NCBI GenBank assembly: GCA_024734555.1
Contig: JANPWX010000640.1
Span: 62,001 to 126,000, forward strand
Source of the DNA: Trochalopteron elliotii
Lineage: Eukaryota; Chordata; Aves; Passeriformes; Leiothrichidae
DNA length: 64,000 nucleotides
Direction: 5' to 3'
In this document: piece after piece, positions 37,796 through 48,800 of the stretch
Position numbering within the stretch: position 1 is the stretch's first letter
Layout of the letters: the number at the start of each line of letters is the position of its first letter
The notes under the pieces: generated by a model
Seen by the model: only the letters and a program-made list of their open reading frames with translations
The model's database searches: none
Told to the model about the DNA's origin: nothing
Translations under genes and position numbers: made by a program

Positions 37796-37845
37796 CTTTT
37801 AACGCTGCCGTGGGTATTGATGTCACAGTGGCTGCTGTGACATCA
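37796..37845 (-). promoter_or_regulatory. Candidate promoter: TTAAAAG box and CRE-like inverted repeat
   Basis: On the minus strand, TGATGTCACAG-(6 nt)-CTGTGACATCA forms perfect 11-bp arms (37818-37828, 37835-37845). Each arm holds a one-mismatch CRE (TGACATCA). A TATA-like TTAAAAG follows 16 bp downstream (37802-37796). CRE plus TATA in under 60 bp is the layout of CREM-driven spermatid genes, which is family knowledge; use of this site is inference. Confidence 0.4.
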
Positions 37846-37859
37846 GCATTGCCCATCTG

Positions 37860-38570
37860 TGTGCACACAATGCTCCCAGTTTGGGACAGGAGGCCTTGCG
37901 TGTACTGACAGGGACCGTGGCCATGTCTGGCACGGAATAGTGGGGAGCAAAGGGACAGGGACAGCTGCGGGGGATGCGGAGAGCACTCAGAGCGGGGACC
38001 TTGAAGAGGCTGGGGTTTGGTTATGTCAGAAAAATCCACAAACGCCAGAAACGAGACAGAGGAGACCAACTTTTTTCGAATTAAGGGAGAGAGCCCATCA
38101 AAGCACACACGCCCAGGGTTTCAGAGGGCACCGCCTTCTTCTATCCGCAACTCCCGGCCGCATATTGCCCTCTTCATTTACCCATTGGCCGAGGCACTGG
38201 AAAGGAACAGCCTTCCCGAACCACCTGCTACATCCTCCCTTGAACCTACTCAGAAGTTCAGGCTCGTGCAGACCCCCTTGTCTATTTCAGGAGCCAGGAA
38301 CTGTCAGGGCCTGGTAACACACCAGCCGCCCAAAGTCAGTAGAGACATTAAGACCCATTTCAAAGACGTTAACACCCATACCTTCACCTGTCAAATTAAT
38401 TGTAGACATTAGGAAAGGTGTGTGCTATCACTGACATTCAAGTGTGGCATGAGACCGTGCAGCAAGCATGGGACAGTGCAGGCAAATACATTCCCCGTGC
38501 TTGGTGAGCTTAGGGGTCAGCAGCTCTGTGCGTGTGGGGTGCTGGTGGCTGCTCTCTGGCACAGGTGTGT
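37860..38570. other. Stretch without supported gene
   Basis: Open frames of 131-175 codons occur here on the + strand but overlap one another in different frames and match nothing recognised. A reversed CCAAT box (attggc, 38184-38190) could serve a minus-strand promoter. Otherwise nothing is seen. Confidence 0.45.
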
Positions 38571-38574
38571 CAGG

Positions 38575-39095
38575 CCATGTAAACAGCCCTGCAGGGTGCA
38601 GTCGAACGTGGGGGGACAGGCGGAGGCACTCGGCAGCGCTGTGCTGGGCGGAGATGACTCCACAAGGCCCAAGCGGGGCCCTCCGGACAGGGCCATGTGG
38701 ACACCCCCGGGAACAAGGGACACCGCGTCCTCCTGCCGGCAGCGCCCGGGCCGGAGCCCGCCGGGCCAGGCAGGGAACAGGCAACGCGAGGAGTGACACG
38801 CCGCTGTCGCGATAGGGCTGGGCCGGCTAAAGGACACCGGGCTGGAGCAGGGAAAGCTCAGGGAGAGCCGGCGACATGTGAACGCGGCCAGCGCCGGCCC
38901 CGGGGGGTGACTGAGGTCCCCGCCCCGCCCGAGAACTGCGCGGTGTGCGGAGCCGCACGGGGGACCTGGAGCCCCGAACCGGGCTGTGCCCCAGGGCCCG
39001 CAGCCCCGCCCGAGAGCCCCTCAGCTCCGCCCGGCCCGGCCACAGCACCGGAACGGCAGCACCACAGGGCGGCAGCAGCGCCTGTGGTACATCTG
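38575..39095. promoter_or_regulatory. Orphan CpG island
   Basis: This is a GC- and CpG-dense block with several GC boxes (for example CCCCGCCCCGCCC near 38919). It stands between the small basic ORF and the TDRD12 3' end, so it is not the promoter of either recognised gene. It overlaps ORFs on both strands that look compositional. It may mark an unannotated transcript or an alternative upstream promoter for the minus-strand small ORF. Confidence 0.6.
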
Positions 39096-39164
39096 ACACT
39101 TAAGCCGTAGGAGACTAAGAAAAAACACAGCAAAGGACTTTAATTACCACACAGGGACCTTTTC

Positions 39165-40256
39165 GTCTTGCAGCTTCAAGCACTTTATTGGTTAACGTGT
39201 ATGTACTAAAGTTGTATTTGTATTTTCAAACCTGATAGCGTTGACTCTTTTAAACCCTCATATACAGTAATGTATGGGGGGTTATTCTGAATACAATGTA
39301 TACAGAAATATATATAAAAACGAGAAACTTATTTTTACACCTCTTCCTCCTATGAACTGTCAGGCATTTTGGGGGCACAACCTCCTTTTTTTGACAGACT
39401 CTGCCTGACACACTTTTCTCCCCTCTCACCTGCTCCTCCACCCTCTCATTCCCTCCCACTGACACTGGGGTGCCCTCAATGCCCTCATTAGGGAAGGCTT
39501 CCAAACACAGGAAAATTATTTCACTGAATTCCTTAGTACAGGAGAATTTTAAACACTCACATATGTTCCAAAATGCAACTGCACTTAGGCAAGTGCCCAG
39601 GAAAGCTCTTCCCATGAAAACCCTGATCAAAAACTGCTTGAGACCAGAAGATTATTCTTGGGCATAGTGCTAGTATTTTATTACACTGTTTTTTATAGAC
39701 TGGTGCTTTCAGCTGGTAAGAATGCAAGGCTGAACCCACTTTTTACTTCTACTTCACAGAAGAGACCTTGTTTTTTAAAACAATACTAGCAGTAACTTAC
39801 ACCTCTTAAATAACCCACTAGAGACTAATTACCAGCCACAACAAAACAAAAAAAAACCCAACCCAACAACGAAACCCACCACCTTATATTTAGGTATTAA
39901 ACAAGTCAAAGAATAACAAAGCAAGCAAAGGAAAACATCTGCTCTGCAAATGGGTTTTTCAAGTAGGTAATTTCTGTTGTCATCAGGATGCAGAGCAAGA
40001 CCAAAATACAGATTACATCAGCTCTTAAGTGTTCTTACACCAGGTACAGCTTTGCCAGTACCTCTTTTCAGGTGAAGGTTATAATTAAGCAGTTGTAGTC
40101 AGGTTCTGAGGGCACTAATGTTTTGAATTAACAATTACATGAACAAGCCACAATTACATCAACTGTCAAAGTCAACAATCAACAATTACAATTACATATT
40201 GTTTAATTAACAATAATACAATTCTTATCAGAGGGGAAAGGAATTTCTCCTCCCAA
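39165..40256 (-). other. TDRD12: TDRD12 3' UTR
   Basis: Non-coding sequence follows the TDRD12 stop codon. Candidate ends on the minus strand are ATTAAA at 40202-40207, AATAAA at 39677-39682 and AATAAA at 39184-39189. The last has a GT-containing downstream element and is taken as the distal end. Confidence 0.55.
39184..39189 (-). terminator. TDRD12: TDRD12 distal poly(A) signal
   Basis: AATAAA on the minus strand (plus-strand tttatt) in the context aaccAATAAAgtgc, followed by gcttgaagctgcaag and ggtccctgtgtgg. Confidence 0.5.
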
Positions 40257-42847
40257 TTATTCATCACTTTCTGTATCACTGTCTTCTGATGACTCAAACC
40301 AGTCCTCAGATCCTGCAGGAGGGTAGCTCAGTTTTCCAGAACCTGGAAGTGATTAACAAAGTGTAACATCTATAAAGCAGGAAAAAATGAGCCCCAGAAC
40401 AAACACATGGTACTGTTAAATGACCCAACCCAGCAAGCCCCAATACTTTTGACTACAAACTAGACCAAAACACTCAGAACCACTTCTATCTGCCCTTAGT
40501 CTGTGCTAAGCTAATAGAAAAGTGCCCCTGCTGCCTCCAATTTGCTCTGAAAGTCCTCAGCTCTTTTCAGAGAATTTGAGCAACCTGCTGGAATAAATTA
40601 GTATTTCAGATAAAGCCAATGCAAAAAGAGGAATGCTGATCATTTTATGTATTATAAACACAGACTCATTCAATCCTTACCAACTGTAAAAGGCCTTTCA
40701 TCTTCAGACTCTTCCCAGTGTTCAAAATCTAAGGACACGTGAACATTCTGTTGACAAAAACATTGTTTGAAATACCTGCTCTGATGCACAGCAAACGTGT
40801 TCAGAACACTCAGTAACTCTCAAATTAATTTTCACTTCACCTTGTTCTTCAGTAATTTGCACCAGGCTCCTTTTTTCTCTTTTACCAATACAATCACAGC
40901 CTCTTTATCCTTAATCACACATGTGGACTTCTCTGCAATTACTGACTGGTACAGCTCCAGGTCAGCCACATAAAGTTTGCCCTCTGAATAAGCACTGCAA
41001 CATACAAGAATTGTTAAAAAATTAAATCCAAACAAAGACCACTTTGCTGATTATACTGAAGTTTCTTAAAGTTACCTGAAAGTCACCTTCTCTGTAGAGA
41101 ACTCACATTTACTGTCAGCTGCCCTCAGTATTTGTACCTTCAGTGTCACACTCACATTATCTTGAAACCACTTGATTTGTGGATGACAGCTGAAAGAAAG
41201 TTAATTTAGTAAGTATTTTCCAAAGCAGAAAACTACAGAGGTTTAGCCAAGTTGTCTCACACAGAGCCAGCATTTGCCCATGAAGTCAGAACTCAGCCAA
41301 GGAGCCTGGGCCACGCAGAGCTGACAGCAGCAGCAGTGCCAGGGAAGCAGGTGATGGGACACCAGTCAGGGTTCCTAGAAAAGCACATTCCAAGTCTTTG
41401 GAGGAGCACATCTACAAGTTCCATGGGGAGACACACTCTGCTGCCTTTGATATCACAGGAATCACACTTATTGTCTCATTTCAGGATGTCACCATAGTCT
41501 GCCCTGGAAGTGCCAAAGGAAAAGCCAACAGCAAAACCAACCTCCAAGAGACAAAAAGGAACTTTGCAGCTGACCACATAGACAGAACAATCCTGTTTGG
41601 CAGTTCACATAAAAGCAAGATGGGAACAAATCACTATTTTCTTACCCTTTCTGCTGATGCACAGTAGAGTTTTCTGCTTCTTTTGTTTGAACTGCAACAT
41701 CTAAAAAGGAGACATCCAGAAACATCTTTTATACTTCCCTAAACTACATAGGGAAGTAGTATACTACATATACTACTACAGAAACCAGGTATTTCCAGAA
41801 TTCCCCTATAAAATCAAAAAAATAACTTGCTAGCAATCAAACTACTGTCTTTGTCCTTTATATTGTGTACTTCCTATCGTGAAAGATTTCATAAAGTTAA
41901 TAATTTGACTAAAAATTTCAATTATCAATAATACTGTAATTGGTGTAAGAAGATTAAAAAAAATCGTAACCAAACATGCTGTTTTCCAGGTCAGGTAAAG
42001 ATTTTCTCCAGTTTCAAAACATTATTTATTTGACACCTGAAACATATCATTTTAGCAATCAATGGGGAGTTTCAGGGATGAAATGTCTAATACTCGTGTC
42101 AACATCACAGCTTGAAACATGGCATCAGTGTGACTATTACCAGGGAAAAAAAGCCTTCTACAGTAACCACTCCAGCCTTTTTATCTTCTACAGCTTCTTC
42201 ACCTTCCACTGCTACCTGCTAGCAGGCAATCCTGTCCCCCTGCTATGCCTAAGCACTTCTAAGCCTCTACTGACAGAAGCAAGCACATCTTTTAGATTAA
42301 AAAGAAATGGTGGAAGGGAAGCACCATTTTCTGCCATCCTGAATCCTGAGAAAAAGATTAACCTCTCAAGAGAACAGCATTATTCACACTTCATATTTCA
42401 ACAGATTTCAACTCCCTTAAACCCTGTGGCCTTGGACAGCAGAGCTCTTGTCCTCTCTACAGCAGACTTCCTGCTTACATGTTCCACTCAGAGCTGAAGA
42501 ATTCCAAGTGTCTGAAGGACAGAGCATTCCCCAAAAAGCCACACAGAGCAGCAGGAGTCAGGCACACAGCATCTCCTGACTGCTCACTGCAAGGCAGCTC
42601 TGGCTGACTGCACCCATCAGCCACATGGTGCTGCCCTGGACACCCAGAGCAGTCTGCAGCTGCCAGGATGACTAGATTGATCAAGCACCCAACTTGAATT
42701 CAAGTGTGAAAACTTCTGGAAATGATGGAAGGCTTACTGCTTGGAGGAGTCACAGAACTGTTACAGCTTTCAGCAGGATTTTCCTGTATCGATGGATCTG
42801 GTGGACTTGGCACCTCCTCTAGACCAGCTGTGTCCTCTTTTGTGCTT
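40257..42847 (-). CDS. TDRD12: TDRD12 exons 25-30: CS (p23-like) domain and acidic tail
   Basis: Residues about 1036-1230. A Pro/Ser-rich linker ([18 protein letters not shown]) precedes a CS domain. The domain starts at [20 protein letters not shown], continues through [20 protein letters not shown], and ends [21 protein letters not shown], the characteristic p23/CS C-terminal strand. The CS fold suggests HSP90 co-chaperone-type contacts, relevant to PIWI loading; this is family inference. The protein ends in a very acidic tail ([21 protein letters not shown] at 40257) rich in CK2-type sites. Confidence 0.95.
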
Positions 42848-45800
42848 CTAAACATAGCACAAGGCAGTTTTAAAAGAAAAGCCACAAATGACAATCAGCT
42901 TCACCTTACTTTGCCTCCCCCTACTTTAACCTGTACCTTACTGACAAAGCCTGTCCTGAAGTTCCCAATTTTTCAACAGTGCTCTCAGGCTTAGTGGGTC
43001 TGTAAAAAAAAATGATCCAAGCAGTTGCATTACACACATTGCAGCACACAGCATCACAATGAAGTTGTCTGGTGCCTAGCATTACATGCTTTGGCAATGA
43101 CATGGAGGTTCCCAACGTTCCTTTCCCAGGAGAAAGGAATAAATGCAAACAGGTTGTGCCTGAAATACTAGATGCTTACTGACTGATAAGCTACCAAACC
43201 AGCTACAATCCTAAATTGTAACAGAATCTGAATTCAGACTCCATACTTTTATTACTAACTTGCCTGTCTGTATCAAATTCTAGGTCAACATTTTCTAGAA
43301 TTACAGTTTTCTTCACCTTGTGGTTATGGGGCTAAAGAATAGTTAATGGGAAGTAGACACATTAATTACAAACAACTGTTTCTGCATTTAAAGGAAAATC
43401 ACTATCAGTAATATTAATCATATTCAGTTAAATAGAATTTTTCTCTTAATAAAGGTATGTGCTGAAAAACAACTTGCAAACACTTAAAAATGCTCCAACC
43501 TCTCTGCATGATCCAAAACTGGTGTCTGTCTGCACAGCTTCTGAATCTCTCCTACGTGTTCAGGATTGTCAGTTCCCAAACCCGTGGACAAAATCTCCGA
43601 TCGAATGTTGTACTCATTGATCCACATCTTTATGGTGGGAAGATTAGTAACCCCAACCTGGAATTACACAACATAATAAAGGGAAGGCACAGCTCTTCAA
43701 TGGTCTCTCTCCAACTCAAAGCTGCTCTTTTAGTCAAACCTCAAACATAGCCCCACTGACTTATGCCTGTAGGCAATTTGCTTTTCCTGATTTTCAGACA
43801 GGAACCTCCCCATGTTTAGTTGTTTTCCAACTATCCCCATCATTTGCACTGTGATAATGGCTTAAGTAACTGGCTGTTTGCCCTAACAGAACCAGGATGG
43901 CAATTGAGTAAACAGTGACAGCCCTGATCATCTAAGTGACAGCAGTGAAATACCTCCTGCAGCCAAGAACTGTGAGTCCTCAATAACCTGAGAAGAGCTG
44001 AGGGGTGGGAGACATAATAGAAAACCCTAAAGCCTAGAAATTGGTGAAAGGTTGGGCTACACCATAGGGGAACAGAAGCTACTGGAAAGAATGACTTCCA
44101 GATAATTTTCTCTTTTCACTTGACTCACTCCACAAAATCAAAAAGTCTGCTGGATCCTAATGGATGTGAAACTGTAGAACAAGAAAAATCCAAGAACAAG
44201 AGCACCCATTTTTCCTGTCCTGATCAAGAAAATAAAGGAGAAAAGCTTCAATGTTTTTTAATTTGCAGAAAAATTCAGACTAAAACCAACTACAAACTAG
44301 TGCAAGAGCTGTAAGAGTAGACTTAGAATTATAAACAGAGTAAGTTAAATCTACTTCAAGAGCTGTTGTATATCAGCAACTCATCTTTGGAGGATCCAAG
44401 TTTCAGTCTTCCAGAGGAATATGACAAACTGCAGAACTGACTGCACAAGACAAACTACCGAACACCAGCACCTCCCAAATACACTTTTATTACTAACTTT
44501 GTGGAACAGCCTTGGACCACGTGCAGATACACTAAGATTTCCCAGTGCTGCCATTCTATACCTACCATTGGGTCCACCCAAACTGTCCTTCCCAAGGTAT
44601 GCACCACTTTTGCATGATGAAGTTTTCCTTTAATTTTGTGATTAATGTGATCAGTCACCTAGGAAAAACAAGTTGTCACTGCACTTCAGAGTATGGATAC
44701 CAACACAGCTTTACAGTCACTTTAACTACAATGAAACAACACCTTCTGAGCTTAACAATGAAAAGGATATTCAACAAATAAATACAGTTTTGAGTAAACC
44801 AGTGGGACACTAAGGCTATTAGAATAGTATTAGCCTTCAAGGAGGGAGTTTCCTTAATGAAAGATCACTCAAACAGGTCAGTTTAGAGAGGCTACACTTC
44901 CCCTGTTCCTGCCCCAGAATTCAAAGCAGTGAGAACCTGTTCTAAAAGAAAGACATTTAAATCAGAAAAAATTAATCCCATGAACTTCACTGTATTATTT
45001 CACAGAAAAACCAAAAAAGAAAACTGACCTTCTTAGAATCTGCCCCAATAGCAGGTATTTAGTGTAAATACTGGTAAGCAATGCAATTTGGTACCTGAGT
45101 TTACAGAAGTTTTCTTGTAGAAAACAGAGAGAAAAGGTAAAGAGCGTAAAGGAAATACCATGCAAAACCTGCTTATTACCTTTGGATTCCATTCCACTTC
45201 ATTATCTATGGGTTTTACTCTACAAACTACAATTTCCACAGCCTGAGGTGGCAGATGCTGAAACTTTGCAGGTAAGTGAAGCAGCTGATCACTATTCACT
45301 TGACTTGTCCTGCCTTCATCTATATATTTAATTGTGACCTTACAGACATTTTCTTCATCTTCTGCTGGAGTGTCAACCACCTGAATCCTTCACACAGGGA
45401 AAGAAACAGAATTATTATTCATGTTACCAGTTGTGCAGAGTATTTTTTAAACCTGCTCTCATTTTAAAACTGGTACTTTCACAGCCCACTCTGCAACCAA
45501 GAGCATGTGTGGGGAATCATCTTGTTTGCTATTCAGGAACTCAAGAGTAGGCAAGAGCTTTTTAAAAGCATTATTGGCATAGCAGTGACTTTTTGGTGCG
45601 TTTGAGGATGGGCTGATTTTTTCCTTTACCCGAAAGTCAAGTTTTTAAAAAGCTTTGTAGAAATACATGCACATGAATAAAGTAAAAGGTCAACAAAATT
45701 TTACCTGTGGCAAACGGCTCCATCACATAACCCATAAAATACTGATTTCTCCACGTTGTTAACAGAAATTCTATGTCCTGGTACCTTGAAATAATCATTC

Positions 45801-48800
45801 ATTTCTTTAGCAAGAACTGTATATTGGTCCTTCTGTTTCTTGACTATTCGACCAAAGTAGTTTGTTGCATGTACAATGAAGAGAGGCAGGATCTGAAAGA
45901 ATCAAATACAACAGCAGGAAGGAGGGGTGGATGATTTCTCAAACCAATGAAATTTAAATCTTTATATATAGATCACACACCTCTTTCCAACCCCAAAAGG
46001 TGACAGATGTTGCTGTACACACACATCAGAAAACAGTGTGGTGTTAATATTCTCAATCCTAACTGCTCATAGCTCAGTCAGCAGTGGACAGCAATGTATG
46101 GAGCAAGAACTGCTGGGTGTCAGGCAATGATGTTCCACCTCAGTGAACACCAGCCAGTTCCACTAATTATCTGCTCACCACTCACACATTCTGCACCACT
46201 CCAGCTCTACTCTGAACACTCTCCAGCCTCACAGGGAGTTTTACAAGAACTGAATGGGTTTTTTGCACCAAAATGACTTAAATGAAAGACTACAAAGACA
46301 CAGCTGTGCACACCAATGTGTAAAATGCTGCTGTGAGTGCACATCAGATAAAGCCCAAGTCTCAAAGGGAGCTGGAGAAACAAACTCTTACTGGGATGTG
46401 GAGAATCACCATAACCAAGTCAACCTTACAGCCATGAAGGTTTCATGAATGTGGAACTATTAAACAAGAAGTCAACCTAAAACAGCACTCTGTAGCAAAA
46501 GTCTTCCAAAGCACTAATATTTTTGAAGGAAATAACTCAAATGTTCTACCTGCAAGAGAGGAGCTGCCCATTTCTTGGGCATACTATCAATGAAAAACCT
46601 TCTCTAATCCCAAGGCCAGAAAATGATCAGTTTTCAGCAAGTTTGCACAAACATGTCAGCTAAGAAAGAATCCTTCCAATTTCTCTTCACTCCCACAGAT
46701 TACTTTGTGTTTCCCCTACACGAAATATAAGTTTCTATAAACCTCCATCTTTGTTAATTTTGATATATAGTCTCAAATCATAAAGGGAATGAATACACAG
46801 GACACAAGTCCTCTTCCCACACAATGTGAATCTTCAAAGCAGAAAAAAACTTGGGGTAACCTCAGAATTACCTGCAAAACAGTTCCAGTTCAAGCTAAGG
46901 CCACAAGGAACATCTGGCACACACTCATTTATGCAAGGGAGAGGGGCAGAAAGCTAGAGAGTAACAAACAGCCATGCCAAATGAGATCCATATTGCAGTA
47001 GGATTAATGGAATAGAAAAAAATGAAGTAACAAGCTAAGCAGCCCTTTAAGACCTGACCTCTTGGTACCCAAGCCCAAGGAAAACTGTAACTTACTGTCA
47101 CACGTTCAGGTGTTTCTATCATTTCATCTGCAACATTCTGGGCCATGTCTATTGATGGATTAATTTGATGACGATCTGGACACTCTGTTCTGTTCCTGCA
47201 TTAAAAACAAAAAAAAACCCCAAAAAACAAATCAGGTTTAGAAAAAAAGCTCTTTGCTTTCAGTTGTAAACTACTGTTAAGTGACTCGCAACAGGCAACA
47301 GAAAAAAAAATCATGAGCAAAACCTGTTTTAGATAAAAGCATCCAACAGGAAAATTCATCAAGGAATCAGCTGCAATCATTCAGGGCACAAAAACCTGAC
47401 ATTTCCTTACCTGCAAATCCCAAATGCCTTAAGAGAAGCACAGAGGGGCCTTGAAAACTTATCTTCCTCAGATTCCAGCACCCTGGAAGTCAAATCATAG
47501 AGTTCTTCTGGAATTTCAGCTTCTGTATGCTTTAAATAGTGGAGAATCCCAGGTGCATGAGAGGAACTGCTCTCTGTCAACAGAATGACTGACTTGGCCT
47601 TCATTTGTTCCTGATCTCCAGCAGAATCCTAAAAGTAATAAGAAATATTTTGGAAAACGTTTATGTATCCACCAGTAATAATCCAGTGTAGCATTACCCA
47701 GTCCAGGTGCACCCAAACCTTTATCCCAGTGCAGAAGTTGTCACTCAGGCTCTGCAGGCGCTGCCCAAAGACTCCTGGGGATGGGAAACTGAAATGGATC
47801 ACACAAGTGGCATCTGTGATTCCCAAGGACTGCAGGCTGTCATCTGTCAGAACTAAGGACATGTTTCACACAGATATGTAACTGTAATAGTTCAAGCATG
47901 GGAAGCATCACATCACATGCACCACGGCTGATTTCCTTCTCCCCACTCACTGACTGGAAGATGAATTTTTTCCCCAACACATTCCTATAAGGCTTTTTAT
48001 TTCTCCAGGCAATAAATCCCATCAGCATATGGCACACAGCACTTGATGCCAATCTCACAGAATTCTGTATTTCCTGTCAGCACCACACAATACAGAGAGT
48101 TGAGCAACATTCACAGGAGCAAGACAGGAAGACAGCTGAAATAGTGCAGGAATTCTCATAGCTCTCTCATAGCTCTGTATGAACCTACAAAGCAGAGGGA
48201 AGTTCACCTTCTCGTTTTTGTAGAACATGAAAAATAAACAGAGTTTGAAAACGGATAAAGGTCTTTGTTAGTGCAAAAAAAAAAGGAAAAAAACCCAATG
48301 GAACTTACAAAAAATCTTTACAATAAATCTTTGGAGTTTCGAAATTATTTCAGACTTAGTATCTCCTCTGCAGCAGAGACAATTGTGAAATGACAGAAAA
48401 CCTTTGAAAATATTGGTAGTTCTTTTAACTAAGCAGGAAAAATAACAACAGGAGAAAAGAAAAGGAAAAGAAATCCAAGAGCTGTAGCATTAAGATGTAA
48501 ACAGAACTGGAAAGAGCTCACAAGGCTATGCCCCTGTGGAAGTGGTGAGATAACCCAGTTTTAGTGCTTGGTGCAGATCTTAGCTCTGCATTAAGATACA
48601 ATCACAACCAGACAGAGAATCCTCACCTAACACAGCAGGAGTGCCAGAACTGTGCATTTTTCTCCACCTCTCCAAGACACACTGAGCATTACACTCGCTC
48701 TCCTTATGCTTTTTCAAGGAAACTACTGAATTGCTCTTCAGTGCCTGCAGCAAAGTGAAAAGTTACACATTCCTGCAATGCTGCAGTACTTGCCCCAATC

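Noticed and set aside
38017..38412. 131-codon + strand ORF (MVMSEKSTNARNETEE...)
   Set aside because: It looks protein-like in composition, but no promoter, splice sites or family could be supported, and it overlaps another + frame ORF of similar length. Kept only as a candidate for an RNA-seq check.
38697..39110. 137-codon + strand ORF within the CpG island
   Set aside because: GC-rich islands are generally stop-poor, and ORFs occur on both strands here. No homology was recognised.
47840..48058. Minus-strand ORF ...[19 protein letters not shown] with a gtgagt donor, considered as the exon before TDRD12 exon 18
   Set aside because: Its phase does not fit exon 18, and the compatible frame has stops. 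The exon at 48744-48627 fits in phase and sequence.
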